A stretch of 64,000 nucleotides of DNA from Pseudomonas viridiflava. Lineage in GTDB: Bacteria > Pseudomonadota > Gammaproteobacteria > Pseudomonadales > Pseudomonadaceae. The DNA is taken from NCBI RefSeq assembly GCF_900590885.1, contig NZ_UUON01000033.1:62001-126000 (forward strand), given 5' to 3'. The notes beneath the pieces are model-generated. The model did not search any database, was not told the DNA's origin, and worked only from the letters and a program-made list of their open reading frames with translations. This document shows, piece by piece, positions 26,754 through 33,985 of this stretch (position 1 is the stretch's first letter; each line of letters starts with the position of its first letter). The translations under genes and the position numbers were made by a program.

Positions 26754-27653
26754 TCAGTTGCGGTCTGGGAAATCTGTGTGAAGTTTCTCTAGCAAAGCAT
26801 CCTTCTCTTCCCACAACCGGTTGATCCAGCCCTGGAACGCCAACCGATACTCCCCATCCTGCTCATAATTCTTGCCAATGAACTCGGCCGGGATCTGCAC
26901 TTCCTCAAACTGCACGACAACATCTTTCACATTGCCACAGAGCAAATCCCAATACCCCGGGCGCCCGGCAGGGTAGTGAATGGTCACGTTCACCAATGAT
27001 TTCAGCTGTTCACCCATCGCATCCAGCACAAACGCAATCCCGCCCGCCTTGGGCTTGAGCAGGTACCGAAACGGCGAGTTCTGCTGTGCATGCTTGCCCG
27101 GCGTAAACCGTGTGCCCTCAGCAAAGTTGAAAATCCCCACAGGGTTGTCGCGAAACTTCGCACAGGTCTTGCGAGTGGTTTCCAGGTCTTTGCCTTTCTT
27201 CTCCGGGTGTTTTTCCAGGTAGGCCTTGGTGTAGCGCTTCATGAACGGGAAACCCAGCGCCCACCACGCCAGGCCAATCACCGGCACCCAGATCAGCTCC
27301 TGCTTGAGGAAGAACTTCAACGGGCGAATCCGCCGATTGAGCACGTACTGCAGCACCATGATGTCGACCCAGCTCTGGTGGTTGCTGGTCACCAGGTACG
27401 AGTGCTCATAGTCCAGGCCTTCCAGGCCTTTGAGGTGCCAGCGCGTGCGCCGCACCAGGTTCATCCAGCCCTTGTTGTTGGTCACCCAGGCTTCGTGCGT
27501 GTGGTTCATCAGCCATTCGCTGAAGCGTTTGGCAAACGGCAACGCCTTGAACAGCGCGACGATAAACAGGAAAGAACACAGCAGGATCGTGTTAAGTGCC
27601 AACAGCAGGGATGCGATCACCCCGCGCACGGCGGCAGGTAGAAAATCCAGCAT
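26754..27653 (-). CDS. 1-acylglycerol-3-phosphate O-acyltransferase family protein (YihG-like)
   Basis: PlsC-fold acyltransferase making or remodelling phosphatidic acid at the inner membrane. The 299 residues include an N-terminal membrane segment (about 10-40), the catalytic HxxxxD in NHQSWVD near residue 91, and the substrate-binding EGTRFTPGK near residue 178. The length and the long C-terminal part match the E. coli YihG subgroup rather than PlsC itself. It follows pta with no intergenic base. Confidence 0.9.
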   Translation of the reverse strand: MLDFLPAAVRGVIASLLLALNTILLCSFLFIVALFKALPFAKRFSEWLMNHTHEAWVTNNKGWMNLVRRTRWHLKGLEGLDYEHSYLVTSNHQSWVDIMVLQYVLNRRIRPLKFFLKQELIWVPVIGLAWWALGFPFMKRYTKAYLEKHPEKKGKDLETTRKTCAKFRDNPVGIFNFAEGTRFTPGKHAQQNSPFRYLLKPKAGGIAFVLDAMGEQLKSLVNVTIHYPAGRPGYWDLLCGNVKDVVVQFEEVQIPAEFIGKNYEQDGEYRLAFQGWINRLWEEKDALLEKLHTDFPDRN

Positions 27654-29753
27654 TTAGATATCCATAGGTCGGTTGGCGGCTTGGATCGCAGTCAGTGCGA
27701 TGGTGTACACGATGTCGTCGACCTGGGCGCCACGCGGCAGGTCGTTGACCGGTTTGCGCAGGCCCTGGAGCATCGGCCCCAGGCTCACGCAATCGGCGCT
27801 GCGTTGTACAGCCTTGTGGGTGGTGTTGCCGGTGTTGAGGTCCGGGAACACGAACACCGTGGCCTTGCCTGCCACCAGGCTGTCGGGCGCCAGTTGGCGG
27901 GCAACGGTTTCGTTGGCGGCGGCGTCGTATTGCAACGGGCCGTCGATCAGCAGCGAGCTTTGCTGTTCGTGGGCGAGCAGGGTGGCTTCGCGGACTTTCT
28001 CCACTTCCTCGCCGCTGGCCGAATCGCCGCTGGAATAGCTGATCATCGCCACGCGCGGGGTAATGCCGAACGCAGCCGCGGAGTCGGCGCTTTGCAGGGC
28101 GATTTCCGCCAGCTCGGCGGCGCTAGGGTGCGGGTTCATCACGCAATCGCCGTACACCAGCACCTGCTCGGGGAACAGCATGAAGAACACCGACGACACC
28201 AGCGTGCAGCCCGGTGCGGTCTTGATCAGCTGCAGGGCAGGGCGGATGGTGTTGGCGGTGGAATGGATAACCCCGGAAACCAGGCCGTCCACTTCGTCCA
28301 GCGCCAGCATCATGGTGGCGATCACCACCGTATCCTCCAGTTGCTGCTCGGCCATCGGCGCGTTGAGGCTTTTGCTCTTGCGCAGCGCAACCATCGGTTC
28401 GACATAACGTTGGCGAATCAGGTCCGGGTCGAGAATCTCCAGGCCTTCGGGCAACTCGATACCTTGGGCGCGCGCGACGGCTTCCACGTCCTCTGGTTTG
28501 GCCAGCAGCACGCAGCGGGCAATGCCGCGCGCCTGGCAGATCGCGGCGGCCTGCACGGTCAGCGGTTCGCTGCCTTCGGGCAGCACGATGCGTTTGTTGG
28601 CGGCCTGGGCGCGCTGGATCAACTGGTAACGGAACACCGCCGGCGACAGGCGCATCTCCCGTGGCGTGCCGCAGCGTTGATGCAGCCAGCGCGCATCGAG
28701 GTGGCTGGCGACAAAATCGGTAATGATTTCGGCGCGCTCGCGGTCATCGATCGGAATCTCTTTGTTGAGACTGTTGAGCTGGTTCGCCGTGTCATAGGAA
28801 CCGGTGCTCACCGACAGCACCGGCAGCCCGGCCTGGAACGCACCACGGCACAAATCCATGATGCGCGGGTCGGGCAGGGTGTCGCTGGTCAGCAACAGGC
28901 CGGCCAGGGGCACGCCGTTGATCGCGGCCAGGCTGACGGCGAGGATGATGTCATCGCGATCACCGGGGGTGACCACCAGCACACCGGGCTTGAGCAGCTC
29001 CACGGTGTTGCGCATGGTGCGCGCGCAGATGATGATCTTGGTCATGCGTCGGGTTTCGTAGTCACCGGCGTTGAGGATCTGCGCGCCCATCAGGTCGGCC
29101 ACGTCGCGGGTGCGCGGCGCGTTGAGTTCCGGCTGGTAAGGAATGCAGCCGAGCAGGCGGAAATCGCCGCTGCGCAACAACGGCGAATGCTCCTTGAGGC
29201 GCGCCGAGAAGGCTTCCATGCTTTCGTCGGTGCGGACCTTGTTGAGGATCACGCCGAGTACTTTCGGGTCTTTGGGGCCGCCGAACAGCTGGGCCTGCAA
29301 TTCCACGCGGCCTGATAGCTCGGTGAGCACTTCGTTTTCCGGGGCCGACACCAGGATCACTTCCGCGTCCAGGCTCTTGGCCAGGTGCAGGTTGACCCGC
29401 GCCGCATAGCTGGCGCTGCGGGTTGGCACCATGCCTTCGACGATCAGCACGTCCTTGCCCACGGCGGCCTGCTGATACAGGGTGATGATTTCTTCGAGCA
29501 GTTCATCCAGTTGGCCGTCGCCGAGCATGCGCTCTACGTGCGCCAGGCCCAGCGGCTGTGGCGGTTTCAGGCCGTGGGTGCGGGCGATCAGTTCGGTAGA
29601 GCGCTCGGGACCGGTATCGCCGGGGTGCGGCTGGGCAATCGGTTTGAAGAAGCCGACTTTCAGCCCGGCCCGCTCAAGGGTACGCACCAGCCCAAGGCTG
29701 ATGGAGGTCAGACCCACACCAAAATCGGTGGGCGCGATAAAAAAAGTCTGCAT
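27654..29753 (-). CDS. pta: phosphate acetyltransferase
   Basis: Interconverts acetyl-CoA and acetyl phosphate. The 699 residues are the long bacterial form: an N-terminal dethiobiotin-synthetase-like P-loop domain (about 1-220, FIAPTDFGVGLTS), a central DRTGG domain (about 225-340) and the catalytic PTA_PTB domain (about 375-695, ending in the NDLPRGA block). I chose MQTFFIAP at 29753, the usual family start; an in-frame ATG seven codons upstream has no better ribosome-binding site. No ackA gene is adjacent in this window. Confidence 0.95.
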   Translation of the reverse strand: MQTFFIAPTDFGVGLTSISLGLVRTLERAGLKVGFFKPIAQPHPGDTGPERSTELIARTHGLKPPQPLGLAHVERMLGDGQLDELLEEIITLYQQAAVGKDVLIVEGMVPTRSASYAARVNLHLAKSLDAEVILVSAPENEVLTELSGRVELQAQLFGGPKDPKVLGVILNKVRTDESMEAFSARLKEHSPLLRSGDFRLLGCIPYQPELNAPRTRDVADLMGAQILNAGDYETRRMTKIIICARTMRNTVELLKPGVLVVTPGDRDDIILAVSLAAINGVPLAGLLLTSDTLPDPRIMDLCRGAFQAGLPVLSVSTGSYDTANQLNSLNKEIPIDDRERAEIITDFVASHLDARWLHQRCGTPREMRLSPAVFRYQLIQRAQAANKRIVLPEGSEPLTVQAAAICQARGIARCVLLAKPEDVEAVARAQGIELPEGLEILDPDLIRQRYVEPMVALRKSKSLNAPMAEQQLEDTVVIATMMLALDEVDGLVSGVIHSTANTIRPALQLIKTAPGCTLVSSVFFMLFPEQVLVYGDCVMNPHPSAAELAEIALQSADSAAAFGITPRVAMISYSSGDSASGEEVEKVREATLLAHEQQSSLLIDGPLQYDAAANETVARQLAPDSLVAGKATVFVFPDLNTGNTTHKAVQRSADCVSLGPMLQGLRKPVNDLPRGAQVDDIVYTIALTAIQAANRPMDI

Positions 29754-29832
29754 GCGAATTCTCTGGAGGTGCATGGCTTGGGTGGCGCTCTATGGGTGAG
29801 TGCCTACCGCGAATCAGGCGCCAAGGTTATCG

Positions 29833-30123
29833 TTATTCGAGCACTTGCGCACACCAGCCGCAGGCAAAGGGCTGGCCTATTTTTTCAAGGCGTTGCGCGG
29901 GGTCGAGCACCCAGGCACGTGACTGCCATGGCGGCTGGTGGCGCAGGTGCTGGGTGTGGCCGCAGGACAGCTCGGCAACCCAGTGCCCGTCGTCGTCCTG
30001 GTGGAAGCCAATGATGAAGGATGCCGTCGATCGGCTCCGTCTGTCCGGGTTCTGTTCGCTTTCGGGCAAATCCTTGTTTAGACTTGTCCGTTCTTCATTC
30101 TTATGCAAAAGGTCTCGCCCCAT
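29833..30123 (-). CDS. DUF3565 family protein (start uncertain)
   Basis: The conserved part is IIGFHQDDDGHWVAELSCGH...RHQPPWQSR...GQPFACGWC, a small domain with cysteine and histidine ligand candidates matching DUF3565; function unknown. The only in-frame ATG (30123) shares the four bases CATG with the start codon of the divergent FKBP gene, leaving no room for either gene's leader. The true start may be a TTG nearer the conserved domain, about codon 19. The window end of the coding region is well supported; the 5' end is not. Confidence 0.75.
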   Translation of the reverse strand: MGRDLLHKNEERTSLNKDLPESEQNPDRRSRSTASFIIGFHQDDDGHWVAELSCGHTQHLRHQPPWQSRAWVLDPAQRLEKIGQPFACGWCAQVLE

Positions 30124-30607
30124 GACGATCGCCGCTAACAAGGCTGTCTCCATCGACTATACCCTGACCAACGACGCTGGTGAGGTCATCGACAGCTCCG
30201 CCGGCGGCGCGCCGCTGGTCTACCTGCAAGGCGCAGGTAACATCATCCCAGGCCTGGAAAAGGCGCTGGAAGGCAAGAGCGTCGGTGACGAACTGACCGT
30301 TGCCGTAGAGCCTGAAGATGCTTACGGCGAGTACTCCGCCGAACTGGTCAGCACCCTGAGCCGCAGCATGTTCGAAGGCGTTGATGAGCTGGAAGTTGGT
30401 ATGCAGTTCCACGCTTCGGCGCCGGACGGCCAAATGCAGATCGTCACCATCCGTGACCTGGACGGCGATGACGTTACCGTCGACGGCAACCACCCTCTGG
30501 CTGGCCAGCGCTTGAACTTCCAAGTGAAGATCGTTGCCATCCGCGACGCTTCCCAGGAAGAAGTGGCTCACGGCCACGTCCACGGTGAAGGCGGTCACCA
30601 CCATTGA
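30122..30607 (+). CDS. slyD: SlyD-like FKBP-type peptidyl-prolyl isomerase
   Basis: Cytoplasmic proline isomerase, chaperone and metal binder. The 161 residues begin MTIAANKAV; the FKBP domain is interrupted by the IF chaperone insert (about 70-125), and the C-terminus is a His-rich tail (HGHVHGEGGHHH) that binds nickel or zinc. The shorter tail than in E. coli SlyD is usual in Pseudomonas. AAAAGG stands ten bases upstream of the ATG; a longer reading from 29792 overlaps the opposite-strand gene and is rejected. Confidence 0.93.
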   Translation: MTIAANKAVSIDYTLTNDAGEVIDSSAGGAPLVYLQGAGNIIPGLEKALEGKSVGDELTVAVEPEDAYGEYSAELVSTLSRSMFEGVDELEVGMQFHASAPDGQMQIVTIRDLDGDDVTVDGNHPLAGQRLNFQVKIVAIRDASQEEVAHGHVHGEGGHHH

Positions 30608-30631
30608 TTGTGGTTTGATCAATCGGTAACA

Positions 30632-30664
30632 AAAACGCCCCGACTGGTTCGGGGCGTTTTTTTT
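30632..30664 (+). terminator. rho-independent terminator of slyD
   Basis: Stem AACGCCCCGA / TTCGGGGCGTT with a run of eight T's, 24 bases after the slyD stop. Confidence 0.9.
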
Positions 30665-30692
30665 ACATTTGAAAATGCGCCACATATCCAAA

Positions 30693-30735
30693 TGTGGGAG
30701 GGGCGGTGCGACGATTCGACTTGCTCCCTCCCACA
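30693..30735. repeat. REPIN-like inverted REP pair, 43 bp
   Basis: Inverted copy of the element at 7193-7235, differing at one base in the GGGAGGGRGC arm. It lies between the slyD and rpsT terminators. Confidence 0.85.
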
Positions 30736-30764
30736 TTTGAATGGTGTGTATTTTCCGGCACAAA

Positions 30765-30800
30765 CAAAAATGCCCCGGACCTTTCGGTACGGGGCATTTC
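30765..30800 (-). terminator. rho-independent terminator of rpsT
   Basis: Minus-strand stem ATGCCCCGTACC / GGTCCGGGGCAT followed by T's (AAAAA on the plus strand), about 43 bases after the rpsT stop. Confidence 0.85.
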
Positions 30801-30842
30801 TTAACTGTTGCGCAACCAGGGTTACGCTTCAGTTGTTACCAC

Positions 30843-31121
30843 TTAGGCTGCTGCAGCGACGTTCAGAGCCTTGATGTGGCCATTCAGGCGGCTCTTATGG
30901 CGAGCGGCCTTGTTCTTGTGGATGATGCCTTTATCGGCCATGCGGTCGATAACTGGCACAGCCAGAACGTAAGCTGCTTGAGCTTTTTCAGCGTCTTTGG
31001 TGTCGATGGCTTTAACTACATTCTTGATGTAGGTGCGAACCATGGAACGCAGGCTGGCGTTGTGGCTGCGACGCTTCTCAGCCTGTTTTGCACGTTTTTT
31101 GGCGGAAGGTGTGTTGGCCAC
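30843..31121 (-). CDS. rpsT: 30S ribosomal protein S20
   Basis: Primary 16S rRNA-binding protein of the small subunit. The 92-residue, Lys/Arg/Ala-rich helical protein begins ANTPSAKKRAKQAEKRRSHN, as in other gammaproteobacteria. The start codon is GTG; rare start codons are known for rpsT and support autoregulated translation. It is divergent from murJ across 253 bases that should hold both promoters; I could not pick them with confidence. Confidence 0.97.
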   Translation of the reverse strand: MANTPSAKKRAKQAEKRRSHNASLRSMVRTYIKNVVKAIDTKDAEKAQAAYVLAVPVIDRMADKGIIHKNKAARHKSRLNGHIKALNVAAAA

Positions 31122-31374
31122 CGTCGAGCTCCTCGAAAGACTTTTTAGGAAATAGCAAACAAAATAGGCCGCGAATCATGCCGATGACTTGATGGGTTGT
31201 CAAGGGCGGCTGATGCGAACTGCTGAGTGGTCGATCTGAAGAGGCGGGTGATTTATTTCCGGCGCTTGACCTGTAAACTCGCGAGCTTTGGCTCTGTGCT
31301 GTTGCAGGCGCGCAGTATCGCATAAGTAGGCGCACAGTTCGCCTGCTCTTTATCTATAGGCGCAAACTCTTTCA

Positions 31375-32913
31375 ATGAATCTGCTCAAATCGTTGGCTGC
31401 CGTCAGCTCTATCACGATGATCTCCCGGGTTTTGGGGTTTGTGCGTGACACCCTGCTGGCGCGCATTTTTGGCGCAAGCATGGCCACGGATGCCTTCTTT
31501 ATTGCCTTCAAACTGCCCAACCTGCTGCGGCGCATCTTCGCCGAGGGCGCTTTTTCCCAGGCGTTCGTGCCGATCCTGGCCGAATACAAGACCCAGCAAG
31601 GCGAAGAGGCGACCCGCACCTTTATTGCCTATGTCTCCGGCCTGTTGACCCTGGTGCTGATGCTGGTGACCATCGCCGGCATGCTCGCCGCGCCCTGGGT
31701 CATCTGGGCCACGGCCCCCGGTTTCGCCAATACCCCGGAAAAATTCGCGCTGACCACTGATCTGTTGCGCGTGACCTTCCCTTATATATTGCTGATTTCC
31801 CTGTCATCCCTGGCCGGCGCGATCCTTAACACCTGGAACCGCTTCTCGGTGCCGGCCTTCGTGCCGACCTTGCTGAACGTGAGCATGATCATTTTCGCGC
31901 TGTTCCTCACGCCATACTTCGACCCGCCGGTAATGGCCCTGGGCTGGGCCGTACTGGCCGGCGGCCTGGCGCAGTTGCTCTACCAACTGCCGCATCTGAA
32001 AAAAATCGGCATGCTCGTATTGCCGCGCCTCAACCTCAAGGACACCGGTGTATGGCGCGTGATGCGCAATATGCTGCCGGCGATCCTTGGCGTGTCGGTA
32101 AGCCAGATTTCCCTGATCATCAACACCGCGTTTGCATCGCTGCTGGTGTCGGGCTCGGTGTCGTGGATGTATTACGCCGATCGCCTGATGGAACTGCCGT
32201 CCGGCGTGCTGGGCGTGGCGCTGGGCACAATCCTGTTGCCGACCCTGGCGCGTACCTATGCGAGCAAGGATCGCCAGGAATACTCGCGCATCCTCGACTG
32301 GGGCCTGCGCCTGTGTTTCGTGCTGGTGTTGCCGTGTTCCCTGGCGCTGGGGATCCTCGCCGAGCCGTTGACCGTCTCGCTGTTCCAGTACGGGCAGTTC
32401 GATGCGCATGACGCACTGATGACCCAGCACGCGCTGGTCGCCTACTCCGTCGGCCTGCTCGGGATCATTGTGATCAAGGTGCTGGCGCCGGGCTTTTACG
32501 CCCAGCAAAACATTCGTACGCCGGTCAAGATCGCAATCTTCACGCTGATCGTCACCCAACTGCTCAACCTGGTGTTTATCGGCCCGCTGGCCCACGCCGG
32601 CCTGGCCCTGGCGATCAGCGCCGGTGCATGTATCAACGCCGGCCTGCTGTTTTACCAACTGCGCAAGCAGCAGATGTTCCAGCCGCAACCGGGCTGGGGC
32701 CTGTTTGCGCTCAAGCTGCTGGTGGCGGTGGCGATGATGTCGGCGGTGTTGCTGGGGCTGATGCACTTTATGCCCGCCTGGAGCGAAGGCCATATGCTGG
32801 AGCGCTTCATGCGCCTGGGTGTATTGGTGGTCGCCGGTGTGGTGGTGTACTTCGGGATGTTGCTGCTGCAGGGCTTCCGCCTGCGGGATTTCAATCGCAA
32901 GTCGCTGAGTTAG
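31375..32913 (+). CDS. murJ: lipid II flippase
   Basis: Moves lipid-linked peptidoglycan precursor across the inner membrane. The 512 residues form 14 hydrophobic segments of the MOP/MATE-like fold. The N-terminal MISRVLGFVRDTLLARIFG block, with arginines facing the cavity, is diagnostic. ribF follows about 120 bases downstream, the standard Pseudomonas order rpsT / murJ-ribF-ileS. Confidence 0.96.
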   Translation: MNLLKSLAAVSSITMISRVLGFVRDTLLARIFGASMATDAFFIAFKLPNLLRRIFAEGAFSQAFVPILAEYKTQQGEEATRTFIAYVSGLLTLVLMLVTIAGMLAAPWVIWATAPGFANTPEKFALTTDLLRVTFPYILLISLSSLAGAILNTWNRFSVPAFVPTLLNVSMIIFALFLTPYFDPPVMALGWAVLAGGLAQLLYQLPHLKKIGMLVLPRLNLKDTGVWRVMRNMLPAILGVSVSQISLIINTAFASLLVSGSVSWMYYADRLMELPSGVLGVALGTILLPTLARTYASKDRQEYSRILDWGLRLCFVLVLPCSLALGILAEPLTVSLFQYGQFDAHDALMTQHALVAYSVGLLGIIVIKVLAPGFYAQQNIRTPVKIAIFTLIVTQLLNLVFIGPLAHAGLALAISAGACINAGLLFYQLRKQQMFQPQPGWGLFALKLLVAVAMMSAVLLGLMHFMPAWSEGHMLERFMRLGVLVVAGVVVYFGMLLLQGFRLRDFNRKSLS

Positions 32914-33032
32914 AGAGTTTGCCGCGATAAAGCGGCTGTTTTATCGATTCGATCCATTTGGCCTGCGCTGTTGCCTGTCGTCCGGGGCCGGGTGTGGTTA
33001 TAATCGACCACTTTATGAGCAAGAAGCGCGTT

Positions 33033-33971
33033 ATGCAGCTGGTTCGAGGTCTCCACAACCTGCGCCCCGAGCATCGGGGCTGCGTCGCCACTATTGGCAA
33101 CTTTGACGGTGTTCACCGTGGCCACCAGGCTATCCTGGGCCGGCTGCGTGAACGTGCGGTCGAGTTGGGCGTGCCCAGCTGCGTGGTGATTTTTGAGCCG
33201 CAGCCGCGGGAATACTTCACTCCCGAAACGGCGCCGGCGCGCCTGGCCCGTCTGCGGGACAAGTTGCAACTGCTGGCCGAAGAAGGCGTGGACCGCGTCC
33301 TCTGCCTGGCCTTCAACCAGCGTTTGCAAAGCCTCAGCGCCGCCGAGTTCGTCGACCGTATCCTCGTCGACGGCCTGGGCGTACAGCACCTGGAAGTCGG
33401 CGACGATTTCCGTTTTGGCTGTGACCGCGTCGGCGATTTCGACTTCCTGCAACATGCCGGTATCGCTCAGGGTTTTACCGTCGAAGCCGCGCAAACCGTC
33501 GAACTGGACGGCCTGCGTGTGAGCAGCACCCAGGTGCGTAATGCCCTGGCCGCTGCCGACTTCGCCCTGGCCGAGCGTTTGCTCGGCCGCCCGTTCCGCA
33601 TTGCCGGGCGGGTATTGCACGGCCAGAAGCTGGCGCGCCAACTGGGCACGCCAACCGCCAACGTGCAACTCAAGCGCCGTCGTGTGCCACTCACCGGGGT
33701 CTACCTGGTGAGCGTCGACATCGACGGCCAGCCGTGGCCGGGAGTCGCCAACATAGGCGTCAGGCCCACGGTTGCAGGTGATGGCAAGGCCCACCTGGAA
33801 GTTCACCTTTTGGATTTTGCCGGTGATTTATACGACCGGCGTTTGACGGTGGTTTTCCACCAAAAGCTGCGTGAAGAGCAGCGTTTCGCCTCCCTTGAGG
33901 CGTTGAAAACGGCGATCAATGCGGATGTCGCCGCCGCCCGTGCACTAGCCGCACCTAGCGCCCATCGCTAA
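33033..33971 (+). CDS. ribF: bifunctional riboflavin kinase / FAD synthetase
   Basis: Converts riboflavin to FMN and FMN to FAD. The N-terminal adenylyltransferase domain has IGNFDGVHRGHQ near residue 20 and the later VSSTQVRNAL segment. The C-terminal kinase domain begins near residue 185 with LGTPTANV. I start at MQLVRGLHNL (312 residues), the conserved N-terminus; in-frame codons further upstream lack similarity to the family. Confidence 0.95.
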   Translation: MQLVRGLHNLRPEHRGCVATIGNFDGVHRGHQAILGRLRERAVELGVPSCVVIFEPQPREYFTPETAPARLARLRDKLQLLAEEGVDRVLCLAFNQRLQSLSAAEFVDRILVDGLGVQHLEVGDDFRFGCDRVGDFDFLQHAGIAQGFTVEAAQTVELDGLRVSSTQVRNALAAADFALAERLLGRPFRIAGRVLHGQKLARQLGTPTANVQLKRRRVPLTGVYLVSVDIDGQPWPGVANIGVRPTVAGDGKAHLEVHLLDFAGDLYDRRLTVVFHQKLREEQRFASLEALKTAINADVAAARALAAPSAHR

Positions 33972-33985
33972 CCGAAGAGCCTTAA

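Noticed and set aside
31078..31335. 85-codon frame upstream of rpsT on the minus strand
   Set aside because: Covers the rpsT/murJ promoter gap, shows no recognisable domain and has an irregular composition.
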